Shown in pieces: positions 1-13,000 of a DNA stretch of 64,000 nt. The position numbers and the translations under genes were made by a program. Source of the stretch: Drosophila pseudoobscura (taxonomy: Eukaryota; Arthropoda; Insecta; Diptera; Drosophilidae). Location: assembly GCF_009870125.1 (NCBI RefSeq), contig NC_046679.1, positions 26,040,001 to 26,104,000 of the forward strand. Reading direction: 5' to 3'. Position 1 is the stretch's first letter, and each line of letters begins with the position of its first letter. The notes beneath the pieces were generated by a model, which worked only from the letters and a program-made list of their open reading frames with translations, ran no database searches and was not told where the DNA came from.

Positions 1-435
1 GATTTGCCGCATAGAGTTGTAGGCAGAGTTTTCAGACCATACTAGGGGTAACTGAATACGATCTTATAGTATCGGAGGTTTGGGTTTTCAAGGATACAAT
101 ATTTTTATGGGCGGATGATGGCGGATTGACTTCCATCGGTGAGGGATGACAACTTAGAGTAGAAAAATATTCCAATATTTGCTTATGGCTTATGCGAAGA
201 AAGTTTTGGAAAGCGTAAATGAAACGAACCAAATCGAAAAATTTTTGGCTGAGTCAACATGCTGCAGTCTTTTTCCAAATACGGATGTTTCAGTATATTT
301 TCGATATAATTGGGCTTAATTAAATATAAATATTTAATTAATTAATTATGTTATTTATACTGGACTTACTTTATTAAACGTATGCGTCTTCAATGGAGTC
401 GATAGCTGCAGGGCAAGAAATAAATCCAATTAACC
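1..435. other. Intronic sequence upstream of the first visible Pzl exon
   Basis: AT-rich DNA with no exon I can support. It should belong to an intron of the Piezo-like gene, because the exon at 891 begins in mid-codon and has its own splice acceptor. At about 185-230 there is a degraded resemblance to part of the 891-1021 exon (see findings). Confidence 0.4.
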
Positions 436-790
436 GTGTTCAGGCCAGCAGCTGTTAAAGGGCAACCGCCCTGTTAGTACCCCAGGTTAACAGCCTGTTA
501 TCGCTGCTGGGAACCGCTCAGTTAATTGCCAGCTACATCGCCCTCTGCCTCGCCCTAGCTCTCCCGGTTCTCTGCTCTCTTACGATCCGCACGTCGCTCA
601 CCATAGTCTTTGCATGTAAGCGAGAACCAGTTACGTTTCCACCCCCGCTACAAGCTGCCGTCTTTCACTTATTCTCGCTAATTCTCAAATGCATGGAACA
701 TATTTATTGGAACCACACTCTGACTTCTTCATTTGGATACATACTGCCATTCGACGCCGGATAGCAGCTTCTCGATCCGCCCCCCTACAA
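436..790 (-). repeat. LTR-like repeat, copy 1 (probable solo LTR)
   Basis: This block shares clear blocks of similarity with 17,536-17,776: the GTGTTCAGG..GGCAGCTG end, CCTGTTATCGCTGCTGGG, GGAACATATTTATTGGAACCA, TGCCATTCGACGCCG and GATCCGCCC..CTACA. On the minus strand both copies start TGTAG and carry an AATAAA-type signal. Copy 2 is followed on the minus strand by gag-like sequence. I therefore read this one as a solo LTR of an unclassified LTR retrotransposon, with about 100 bp of extra internal sequence. Class uncertain. Confidence 0.45.
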
Positions 791-890
791 ACAAACCGGT
801 AGTGATAAGGCAAAGATAAACCATCCGACCGTTTCATAACCTTTCGCTTAACATAATTTCAACTTTATTTATAAAAATTTGCAATTACAG

Positions 891-1021
891 GGGGGCTTCT
901 ATAATTGAAAACTTGCACTACAAGCAGATTTATGACCGTCGTGAATATGAGAAGAACGTTTTGGAGAGCGTAAAGGCTAAAATGGAACGAATTCGTGCAA
1001 GTAATCGAAAGAATTTTACAA
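891..1021 (+). other. Pzl: Isolated Pzl coding exon before the 8.8-kb intron
   Basis: Too short for an ORF scan. It is preceded by the acceptor GCAATTACAG and followed by the donor GTAAGT at 1022. Its first base completes a codon, it encodes 43 residues including HYKQIYDRREYEKNVLESVK and AKMERIR, and it ends on one base (A). That base joins AA at 9869-9870 to form a Lys codon, so the reading frame runs across the transposon-filled intron. The R-Y-H..K-M-E-R-I pattern matches the Piezo region between the blade repeats and the beam. Confidence 0.85.
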
Positions 1022-4000
1022 GTAAGTTTATTATTTCTTAATTATACCTGATACTCAAAATGAGTATTGGGGTATATTAGATTTGTGGTAAAAGTGGATG
1101 TGTGTAACGTCCAGAAGGAATCGTTTCCGACCCCAAATAGTACATATATTCTTGATCAGCATCAATAGCCGAGTCGATTGAGCCATGTCTGTCTGTCCGT
1201 CCGTCTGTCCGTCCCCTTCATCGCCTAGTGCTCAAAGACTCTAAGAGCTAGAGCATCGATGTTTTGGATCCAGATTTCTGTGATATGTCACTGCTACAAA
1301 AATATTTCAAAACTTCGCCCCGCCCACTTCCGCCCCCACAAAAGACGAAAATCTGTGGCATCCACAATTTTAAAGATACGAGAAACCCAAAACGCAGAAT
1401 CGTAGAGAATGACTATATCTTTTAGACTGCAGAATCTGAATTGGATCGTATTATTATTAAAGCCAGCATCAAGAAAACAATTTCATTTTTTCTCGCCCTG
1501 TCTCTCTCTGACACACACGTAGCATAGGCGGCTTTAGGTAAGGTTAGGTTAGGTTAACCCGGACGGCCCTCAGCGGGGCCACGCATAGGGCAATCTGGCC
1601 CTTAGTTATCCGGATAGGGGGGTGTATGAACCGTCGCGGGAGTGTTTAAGGGTTTTAAAGTCCCCGAGAATCGAGGTGTTTTTAGCATAGGCCAGCAGTT
1701 CCTGTGGCGCCCACAGGAGGCATCTTCCAGTGATGCCAGCACTGGGGCGCCCAGGTATCTCCTCCTTGCCCTTGAGAGAGCCGGACAGTAGCAGATGAGA
1801 TGTTCCAGGTTTTCGATAGCCCCAGGCTCATCACATTTCCTACAACTGTCTCTGTTGGTGATGCCTAGCTTTGCTGCATGTGCAGCAGCCAGACAGTGAC
1901 CTGTAAGTATTCCCACTAACAATCTTCAGTCCTTTCGTGGTAGGTGCAGTAGGTAGTGGCTAAGTTTCTCGTTGCGTTCCTTGCACATTATCTTCGAGGT
2001 TCTGCAGGTGGTGTTACTACTCCACCTGCTATCAGTCTGTGTTCTAACCTACTTCTCTAGATCGCATTGCAGCGTTCTAAGGGAGACAGGCACGTTCTCG
2101 GTTCTCCTATTCTCCAGCCCGACGCCTTCCTTAGCTAGTACGTCCGCCGCTTTGTTTCCTTCGATGCCCTGGTGGCTGGGAACCCAATAGAACCCCAAGA
2201 TGTCTTTGTCGTGCTTAGGATGTCTAATGCCTCCCTGCTCGCAAAGACACTTCTGGAACTGACCGCGGACGACTGCATGGATCTTATCGCCGCTTGGCTG
2301 TTGACGAATAGGTTAACCGCATCGTGTGCTCGTTCTGTGCGGAGAGCGACCTCCGCTGCTTTCCCGATGGCAAAAACTTCTGCCTGGAATATGCTGCATT
2401 GGTCCGGTAGCTTATACGACAGCCTTATCTCAGGGTCTGTATAGTATAGGCCCGCTCCTACTCCTCCGTCCGTCTAGGAGCCGTCTGTGTATATATTGAG
2501 GTGCTCAGTTTGGTCCCTTCCTATTTTCCAGTCTTCAGGTCCCAAAGATGTGGTTGTTTTGACGACAAGGCAAGTTTGGGGGGTCATGTAATCAGTTGAT
2601 CTGGTCATGCCCCTGCCAATTGAACTGTGCCCGTATCCTTGTGGCGATAGATTTCCTGATGCTATAAGGCGTTGTGCTGCCTTTCCTGCAATCAGGCGAG
2701 CGTGAATGTCCACCGGGTCGATTCCGAGTACAGTTTCGAGTGCTTTTGTTGGTCTTTTCCATAAGCTTATGGTATGTTCTTCTTTTCAGTAGCCTGCCAC
2801 TACACTAAGGCTCCATACAGCAGAGTTGGTCGCACCACCGAGATGTAGATCCAGTGCATTAGAGCAGGTGACAGGCCCCATGTGCTGCTGAGCATCTTCT
2901 TGGATGCATAGCCTTCTTCACCCTTTCCACTACATTTGGGCCTTCATGCCAGCTTGCTGTCCAGTACTGTGCCTAGGTACTTCACCTGTGATTTTGGAGT
3001 CAGCCTAGTTTGGTCAATTTCCGGGGGTTCCATATCGGTACCTTGTACCTCTTGATAAAGAGGATGAGGTTATGAGGATACTGAGTCCTACCTCTTCCGA
3101 CCACTCACGTATCTCCGTGAGTATACGTTCCATTATGTCGATGGACATAAGCCCGTCCATATGTTGATTGCAGGGTGTATGTTATTCGCTTCTAGGCGAC
3201 TTGTTATTGCGGTTGTGGCCACGTTGTTGAATGCTCCTGAGATGTCTACAAATGCTCCCAAAGCATACCTTTTGTTGTGAAGGGCGCTCTCAATGGTGGC
3301 TACTAGCGAGTGTAGTGCCGTCTCCACTGATTTCTCCTTGGTGTAGGCGTGTTGGTTTGTTGACATCAGTCCCCCTACCTCATTCCTGATGTGTAAATCC
3401 AACAGCTTTTCTAGTGTTTTTAGTATAAAGGAGGTAAGGCTTATCGGTCTGTAATTTTTGGGACTCACGTGGCTGCACATTCCTGTCTTAGGGAGGAAGA
3501 CAACTCTCGAGGTTCTCCATTGGATAACATTGGATAGCATGCCCGTACTTAGGCATGCTGAGTATATTACGAAGAGCCATGGGGTAATAACCTCTTTGGT
3601 CAACTGCATCATGGCTGGGAATATCCCGTCCAGTCCTGGTGCTTTTATGCCCACGAAGGAGTCTATGGCCCAGTGGATTCTCTTAGTGGATAACAGACCT
3701 ATTGGGGGGTGCTGTTCCTCAGTTGCTAGGTCCTGATGCTCCTTGGCGTCAGTGACCTCGGTGCATCCAGGGAAATGCGCCTCCATTAGTGCTGTTAGGG
3801 CTTCTTTACTGCCCTCTGTCCACTGTCCGTTGTCTAGTTTTAGTTGGCTCTGTACTGTGGGCTGCTGTGAAAGCAGCTTCCGGAGCCTAGCGGTTTCGGG
3901 CACTTTTTCGATGTTGGAGCAGAAGTTTCTCCACGAGTTCCTTTGTGCCTTACGTATTTCCTTCTTGTAGCTCCTAAGTAGGATCTTATATTCCTCATTA

Positions 4001-7000
4001 ACAATCTCTTCTTTCGCTTTTTTGTCGATCTTGAAGAATTCCTTGAGGTTGTTCTTTGGAGAGATAGATCTCGGTTGCACCAGAGTGGCTTGGACCTCCT
4101 CTTCGTTCTCGAGGGTTTGCACGATGCATGGTAGGCGTTCAGTAACTCGTTGGATAGGGTCTTTAGGGACTTCTCTATATCCTCCGCGGATTTCACTGAA
4201 CCCGGATTCGCGAGCTTCGAAGTAACTGTCTTTTTAAACTTTACCCAGTTTGTGTTCCGGGGGTTTCCATAGACTGTTATCTTCGAAGAGTGTTTGAATT
4301 CGCACTTGAACTGAATGTAATTATGGTCTGAGAAGGATGGTCTTTCGAGGACTCTCCAGTCAAAAAACCAAGCTAGTCTTTCCCGTGACAAGAGTTAGGT
4401 CTTGCACGTTTGACGAGGTGGGATACACGAAGGTGTGTTCCTCCCCCACGTTTGCTACGTCTAAGTTAGTGGATAAGATAAAGTCTAGGAGTGACTCACC
4501 TCTATCGTTGATGTCAGGGCTTCCCCACATATTGTGATGGGCGTTGGCGTCTGCACCGATGAGGAGTTGGAGATTTTTGGAGCCGGCTTCTGTCACCAGA
4601 CTCCTAAGTTCTTCCGGTGGGGCGGGTCTGTCGTGTGCCATGTAGCAGGAAGCTGCAATTAGGCGTTTTTCCTCGCTCTCCAGCATCAGCATCGTCAGGT
4701 CATCCGTGTTGTAATGAGACATAAGATGAGCATGGATTCCCTTCCGTACGAGTACGGCGGTTCTGTTCCTGCTCACCGATGTTGAGTAGAGAAGGCTGTA
4801 ATTTGTGACTTTCGTCCGACGCAATCCACGGCTCCTGGACTAAAGCTATGTCGGCGGGCCCTTGCTACATGGCAATGAGGAGCTCCGCCGACGCTACCTT
4901 GCTTTTATGAAGATTGAGTTGCAGCACCCTTAGTGTCATAGATGGCTAACTCAACCTCACATGACGGGTTGACTATGATTGTCAGGTCAGCGTCCTCCTC
5001 CACCTCCGAGTCGTCCAGCGCAAGACCCTGGGCGGCCTCCACTATGGTCTCCAGACCTAGGTCCTTCTCGACCTCACCTGCCTGGAGGGTGTGCGCATCT
5101 TTGTCCTCGGGGTGGCGCTTTTTCAGCCGTAGGTATACGCTACCTCCGCCCCACGCCATCTTCCCGAACTTGGGATACAAGATGTCCACCGCCTCTTTGC
5201 TGATCTGGAGGATCACGTGATGGCCCCCCTCGTTGGGTAGTAGGCTACCGGCGTGCAGAACCTTCCAGTCAGCCGTTGGCACGTCTTGATTTTGCCTCTG
5301 CAGCAGCTTCAGTGCTCGCTCCCCCTGGACAGCAATGGGGAAGACCTTCGCCTTTGGTATGGACGGGATCAGCTCCCTGTCTGCCACCTCCAGCTTGGCC
5401 CCCTCCCACAGAGCTTCCAGTAGGGGCACCTTCTGCACCAGCCACTGCCGCGTTGGGTCGTCATTACACTTGAGGATTTTGACCCCGTTCAGCCATCCCG
5501 CTCCATCGAACGTGGGCATCGGAGCGTTAGGGTCCTCCTCCATTCGCGAGAATAGTGCCTCGACGAGCTGCGCGTGGACTAACTTCCACTGCGCCGCCGT
5601 CATCTTCCCGTTCTCGTCGCTGCGGTCGATCAAGGCCACAATGAGATGTCTCTTGGACACCTCGCTCATGGCCTTCTGTCTCTGCTTCCTCGTCTTCGGC
5701 TGGGGGGTGGCCACCTTGGGACCGCGTTGCCGCTTGCTCGCCGGAGTGTCTTTGGCAGCACTCTCGATCGAGCGTTGCCTCTTGGTGGCCAACATCTCCT
5801 CCATCTTGTTGGCGAATCCACCGTTTGTTGTCTTCATCTGGGGCAACTGCGCGTAGTGCTCGCGGCCCTGCTGTACCCGTTGCTCAGCCCAGGCTAGCTT
5901 GGACTTCTCCTCTTGGGAGATATCCGCCTTGCCCTGGAGCCGGCTCAGTAACTTGAGGGCCGCCTTATACTGAGCTTTTGCCTTCATCCCCTCCCTACCC
6001 TACGCAGGGAGCTGGTACCTGGTTCCGGCGAGCGGCTTTCCTCTTCGGTCTTGCTAATGGATAGCACGCTCTCCGTGTCCGAGTCTGCGTCGACAACGGC
6101 ACCCGCGCGGCTCACCCTGCAATGCGTCGTTTTTGCGGCAGTAGTATTACAACTGACATGACCTGCTCCCGCCATGCCCGAGGTGTGACCGCTGGCGACA
6201 CGCAGAGAGGATTGCTCCTCCCCGTGCCCGCCGGTGGTAGCAGTCACGCTTTCCACCGACGTTTGGGTTGACATCCCAACCCGTGTTTGCTCCTTATCAG
6301 CCGCCATATTTGGCCCGAAGGTCCATACCAGTTAATGTTTTTCGGGGGGACCACCCCCTAGCGTTTTATGCCTGGCCGGCAGGCACCTCTAGCTATGGCT
6401 TGGTTCAGCTCCCCCGACTTTAGATCGGGAAGACGATGGACCATAGCCTTAGCTAGACACTGCATTACACCGGGCAGGGCAAGCGACAGTGCATTATCCT
6501 CGCCCGGAATAATGCAGTGTCCATTGCCCAGCCGGCACCCTCGTGGAGGGATCAGCTAGAGGGTTTTTGCCAGCCCATAGGCAGCTTTGCTTAGAGTAAA
6601 ACATTAGCTCCTAGATCTCAGAGACTATAAAAGCTAGAGCAACCTCACCCCCTTCCACCCACGCAAAGGATGCAAATCTGGGGATATTCACAAATCTCAG
6701 AGACTATTATGGCTAGAGTAACCAAATTTAGTATCCGCACTCCTGTTAGATCTCACTATAAAACGTATATCTCAAAATTTCGACCAACCCCCTTCTGCCC
6801 CCACAAAGAACGAACAACTGTTGCATACACAATAATGCAGATGCTAGAAAACTAAAAACGCAGAATCATAGATAACGATTATATATATCAGGTTGTGATA
6901 CCCAACGTCACGCTCAGACTGATTTTCTGTCTCTCTCGCACGCACTCTTTGTCGTGTCATTTAATATTAGCGGCGTCTGCTGGAGGAGAGCCATACTGAC

Positions 7001-10000
7001 TTAGTATCGGGTATAACTGTAGAGTTGAGGTTTCCGCAGCAACTCACAACGTTCCCAGATCGTTTTTTCGCATCGATCATAAGTCCTACTCCTTTATCCG
7101 TCAAAAGAAAAGTCGATGGGTGCATTTGAACATTAGGCAATCATTTTTACCGTATTTTTTTCATGGCACTGAGTATAAGTGCGACTCTATTGTGATGAGT
7201 GTTTGTAGTGAGGCTGACGATGCTCAATTCTCCAACGTCGAAATTGTTGATCCAGTGAAAGTCCTAGAAGCCGTTGCATGAAATGAAAGGTTGTTGTGAT
7301 TCGTGGTATATGAATATATGTAGGTATGTATTTGGTTCGGGGGTCGCACGATAGATCGGCCTTTTGAATCGGGGTGTGGAAACATAACTAACTCTATGCT
7401 TTATGATTTAATTTGCGGTGAGCGCCGTGTGGATCGTGTATCGTAGAGGTCTTCCGAGCGCCCCTCTGAGCTCGCGAGAGCGAGTTGGGACCGGAGCGCA
7501 CGGAGTTGACACAGTACGCGGCAATCATATGCTGCTGGCCTGAACAGTGAGAGAGATTACAGCATTTCCCAGGTCGGGAAATGGCAGAAAATGTAAAAAG
7601 CGGACTTCTCCTCTTTCTCGTCCCGGCAACATCTACGGAAGTCATTGTGGGGGATCGACAGTCTGGAGTCGCTTGTGACAATCTGCCAGTGTCCAGGAAT
7701 GACTCGAGTACCTGCAAAGCACTGTACTCTGCTGAGTCCGTAAGGCTCTGCCGAGCGTTTCTACGATCGACGTGGCCAAATCTAACGCCAGATTTTGCAG
7801 GTGATGGTTTGCTGTCATCGCCTGCTTGCATTTTGCACAAAATTCTCGCGCGTCCCTCTCCGGTCGTTAATTTTCATGATATGCACACTAATCCGGAAAT
7901 ATGCACACTGAGTATTTGACTAGGGAGAGTTTGGAGGCAATAGAAAGGTCCTCATTGATTGCTTCAACGTCTGCCTGGAACATACTACAACGATCCGGGA
8001 GCCTAAGGCAATATGTTGATGTTGAGCCATCAGCGTAAGTTTGGACCGAATTTGCAGGTCCTGGTTCGCCCATCTCCCAGTCCTTCCTAAGTGGGATTGA
8101 TATCTGGAAAGGCGTCGAGAGGTGATCATTAGGTTAACAGTCATCTGTCGAAGATTCCAGAGTGTCCATTCTCTCTCATTCTGAGAGTGGAAAGTTTTTC
8201 CACCTTCTTTCTCAATCCAATCGAATCGTCAAAAACATCAGACGTGTTTTCCGCCAGATGATACAAATATAATGCTATTTACCGCAAATTAATTCGCATG
8301 GCCATGAATATGATCACTTTGTGCTATGGATACCAATAAAAATCGATTAAATATTAAATCTTGAACAACCAAATCCCAACATATAAGAGCACAAGCTCTG
8401 TAAGCAATACAGAAATAATGAGACAACAGAAATTCTCTCGGCAGCAACAACACGACGAACGTCGAATGTCGTCACTCAGGAACAACGCTTACTTCTCTAT
8501 ACGTTCACCCGAGGTAACCGTACCAACAACAACTGCACTGCAAGCGACAAGAACTGACTCCTGATAGTATGCCTATAGGTAAAAATTAAGTTCACCCAAT
8601 CTACAAGCACCAACATCTACAGCACCGTTGACTCACCGTTGAGGAACCATACAAACGAAATGGACCCGTCCAATAAAAAACTGTCAAATTGATTATTGTT
8701 TAGAGTTTATAGTTAAATTATGATCAGCTAAACTGTGTAGAAATAAGAATGAACAAATCTTAAAATTATCTACTACTTGAAAGTAAACTATAGTTATACT
8801 AAAAGGTCTTCACGACCTCAGTGATCGCATTTTTGTCCGTAAAATATATTATATGGCGCGTTTTTCCCCGAAAAGAATATACATCTGCTTTAGAGAAAAA
8901 CGGGGCAATTCTAGGACGATTTGATTCCTAAAACAATTGACGCGAAATCTTTCACGAAGCATCTGTCGTTACTTGCCAGGCCCAAGAACGATCTTAGGCC
9001 GAACAGCGTTGTTGGCTCTCAGGGTCTCGAGGTATTCCCCGCATGTCTTAAAAAAATTGGACATCTCTCGAGCGACTCTCATGTTGGCGTCCTAGAGGCT
9101 TTTCAACACCCAGTCGACGTGGCTAACATAGTCGTCTTGAGACTTAAAGAAAATAAATTGTGCATCGACATGTTAGCATGTTTTGCCGAATTGTTCGGGC
9201 AAAGCATCATCGATTGCTCTCTGGAAAATGCTACCTGCATTTCGTAGACCAAAGGGCAGTCAACAAAACTCCTACTTTCCTCCATTTACGGAAAATACGT
9301 ATTTTCTCGGTCGCGCTCCGCCAAGTTTTTTTGGTGGTATCCAGACTTCAAGTCCACTGTTGTGAAGTATTTGGCAATACCCAAGTTTTCTAAGATCATT
9401 GAGATGCTTGCCATCGGGTATATGTCGATTTTTTGATTAAGCTTCCGAAAGTCCATTACGAGACGTTTCTTATTATTGCCCGCATCAGTGGGGAGGAGCT
9501 GGTTGTAACCAGCTGTAGTGTGTTCTATCCTCTGCTGCCAATTTATCGTGGTGCGCTATGACGTGTTTGTCTTCCACGCAAAATTGTGATTCCGCCCACC
9601 CAAATAAATTCTATTGAAGTGGTTACGCTAAGTCACGCGTGAAAGTCACGCGGCTACTTATTCTTTCCCTCTTTCACACACTCTTCTTTTTGTCGTGCCT
9701 CCGACGGTGGGGACGAGATATAACGACTATTGTTTGAGAAGAGAGATGTAGCTGACGGTGCGGTATGGAAGGGTGGTTTTTTACTTCCAATACAACACCT
9801 GCCAGCTAAAGCAATGATGTAATAGTACCTGGGCATTACGAGATTAAAATCCTTTCCTTTTTCAACAGAAATTAGCTCCTTAGATGCACATAACTTTTCG
9901 CCACGTACATCGATGCATGTTCAGTATAGTGCAGAAGTAAGGAGCGTTTTACAGGACTATACTGCAAAGCCAGCCAAGCCCAACACCCATGTTACGGATA

Positions 10001-13000
10001 TGTATTTTACGCGTTCTCCACAGCCTAAGCGCAGGGACTTACGCCTTCATCCACACGCAGTTCGTACTGGTGATTACTATATGTTCGAAGAGTTTGATGA
10101 TGATGATGATATGGATGTATATGAAGAATACGATTTTCTAGAGAAAGAAGATTTGCGTGCTCGACAAATGCGACTACCAGTAATATTAAAGAAAAATATA
10201 TACTTAAATTTCCTTTACTTTACATTAGATAATTATTTTAGTCAAAATCCAAAACAAATCCTTTTCGTGAGACTCGTGGGAGTCAAGAATATAGCTATGA
10301 AGAAAGCTCAGACTCCGATTACGAAGACTTTGATACGCATCCTGTGATTAAGCTTACATCAGAACTAATTGTCTTATTGACATTCAGATTAAATCGTCTT
10401 TCAAGAAATTATCGTTTTGTGCACAAGGTATTATCTGCCGAAAAAAAGACACTGCAAGAGATAAGCACTATGAATCGCCTGGGACTGTCAAACACTGCAG
10501 CAATGTTTGATTTTTTAAATCAATCATTGAATGAGTAAGTTTTTAATTGTAACTTTGGCGCTGAATACTATTAAAAAAACAATTCAATTCAAAGAAAAAT
10601 TAGCGCATCCGGAAAGGATTCTGGAATAAATTTAGTCTCTAAAGGAGATGATTTTACCACACTTGACCATAATGATTTTGTGCGAATGCTAATTTCTATG
10701 TGGTATGCTCTTATAGCTAATACCCAGGCGATTTGCTATTTGGCAGTATTTATTAACCAAGCAGCCAATTCGTCAATAATTTCCTTACCGATGCCATTTT
10801 TGGTTCTTTGCTGGGGTTCTCTTACATTGCCACGACCAACCAAAACTTTCTGGGTTACTCTTATTACTTATACACTGGCTATGATATTTTTTAAATCCAT
10901 AATGCACCAAAAGATTGTGCTTGATCAACAATTTATAAATCGAAAAAAAAACACAGTGAATTTTGAACTAGTTATGAAACATGGAAATGCTGTTTACGAT
11001 CTGCTTCTACTTGTGGTACTCTTCTGGCATCGATATATGCTGAAAAAGCAAGGCATTTGGACTATGCTACGAACAAATTCAGAAGTCTTATTGCTTGAAA
11101 GAAATCGTACGTCTATTCAAGTATATCATTCACATATTAATATTCAACTATTTCAGCCAGCAAAATAAAACGCACCTATAGCAAAGAAAAACCGGCAGAT
11201 ATATTGGAGCGTTTACGGTAAGAACGAAAAGTTTACTGTCTCAATCTAAATGTGTTCTTTAAGGCAAGAGGCAGGGGGTGAGCCAAAAGATCCTCACCGC
11301 AGCAGTGGTTCACCAAGTGAATTCGATCGAGACATCGATGATGTGCTTCGCCCGAGTATGGAAAACAAATATGTTTATCAGAACATTGAATCAGAGTATT
11401 ATCGCAGAACAATGCAGCGTTTAGCGTAGGTATATTTTTAAAAAGAGTCCGTAATGTAATCAAAATTTTCTTGTAGGCACAAAGGAGGATTCTTGTCCGC
11501 CTTTTATAAGTTTTTTTCAGGTCTGCGTTACAAAGCCCGTTTATCAACAGATGTATATACATTAATATTTCTTTGTGATTTTGTTAACTTTTTTGTGTTG
11601 CTTTTTGGTTTTCCGAAGTTTGCGGTAAGTAATTTATAAGGTATTTAACGTTCACCTAACTTTACGCAATAAGTCAGCTAGTAAAAAAAAGGAGCATAGT
11701 TTTGGTAAACCGAATTATCCTTTATTCTATACCCTCCAATAGAGTATATGATTAAATGTTCCGATTTTGATAAAACGTATCATTGCTGTGAAGAAAACTT
11801 AGAAACTAAGAGCAGCTAAGTTTGAATAGAAAAAAAATATTTTTCCCACTAAGAGGTCATTCTATAACTATGATAATTTTCTCATTCGGGAATTTACAGT
11901 ATGATCACGGCCGTTCCGCGTAGCGATCCTATTGCGTGTGGCACTCGTTGATGCACTTAATGTACGTCAACATTATAATAATATAATATATATAATATAT
12001 AATATATAATATATAATATAATATAATATATAATATAATAAAATCACAAATTTGTTATAAATAGATAGAAATTCTTTGTAGGGATCAAGAAGTAAAGGTA
12101 TTTTAAGCGTATTAAGATCTTAGTTATTTAACTTCTTTTTATTTATTTTAGTGTATGCATTGACAATTTAATATGTTTTATTAATATTTTATTTGTAATT
12201 AATTTATATTTTTACAGTATCGACATAAATATACCACCAGTGTTTTGCAGACATATATTCAGGGAAACAAAGTTCCATTCAGTTTTCTGCTTATGCTGGT
12301 CGTTCAATTCCTTACAATCGTAACAGAACGTGCAATATATTTACGAAAGGCACTTATATACAAAATAGTATTTCATTTTGTTACTGTTGTTGGGATACAT
12401 ATTTGGATGTTCTTTTTAGTTCCTTACGTTACAGGACACAGTTTTGGAGAGACAGCCCCTGTTATATTTTATTTGGTAAAATGTCTTCATATGTTATTAT
12501 CTGCCTACCAAATACGATGTGGATACCCTAAGCGCATATTGGGCAACGTATTTACAAAGGGTTATTCGCTGGTTAACTACGTCGCTTTTAAAATGTATGC
12601 TTAATTATTATGTTAAAGAAGCACGATATATTAATTTTCTTTATAACATAGCTATATGGAGATACCATTTCTTTACATCCTACGAACAATGTTGGACTGG
12701 GTATGCATTGACACGACTCTCACAGTAATGGAATGGATAAAAATGGAAGACATCTTCCAGTCGGTTTTTATTGTTCGCTGCTATAGACAAATGGATACAG
12801 ACTTTCCCGTGTTACGGGGCGAGCCCAAGGCATTATATGTCAAACTTTTAGTAGGCGGAACAATTATATTAATACTTATAGCCCTTATATGGAGTCCCTT
12901 GTTTATTTTTGCACTTATTGGGACGGTGGGCAAGCCCAATATCCCTCGAAGGGCTGACATAACCGTTAAAATTGGCCACTATGAACCAATATATGTATCT

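Larger units (their letters stand above)
1536..6575 (-). mobile_element. LOA-clade non-LTR retrotransposon (Bilbo/Trim-like), near full length, copy 1
   Basis: A 5,040-bp LINE on the minus strand. Its 5' UTR is about 6575-6308, ORF1 runs to 4905, and a broken ORF2 with endonuclease, reverse transcriptase, RNase H and a terminal Cys/His finger runs down to about 1602. The 3' end is a short ACCTA-type tandem tail. It is flanked by CATAGGCGGCTTT (1523-1535) and CATAGGCAGCTTT (6576-6588), a 13-bp target duplication with one mismatch, so it jumped into an existing INE-1. ORF2 carries stops and frameshifts. A RNase H domain together with a CCHC-type end fits the LOA or R1/I group; LOA is my best reading. 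Confidence 0.8.
1022..9868 (+). other. 8.85-kb Pzl intron made of nested mobile elements
   Basis: Bounded by GTAAGT at 1022 and TTTTTCAACAG ending at 9868. In order it holds: an INE-1 copy (1048-1535) split by a 5,040-bp LOA-type LINE (1536-6575); the rest of the INE-1 (6589-about 7012); a gag-like degraded ORF; an RNase H scrap; and a gypsy-type reverse transcriptase fragment. The other Pzl introns seen here range from 46 to 609 bp, so this one is expanded almost entirely by transposition. Confidence 0.8.

Noticed and set aside
5335..5856. 173-codon plus frame antisense to the LINE ORF1
   Set aside because: Shadow of ORF1, which is longer and family-consistent on the minus strand.
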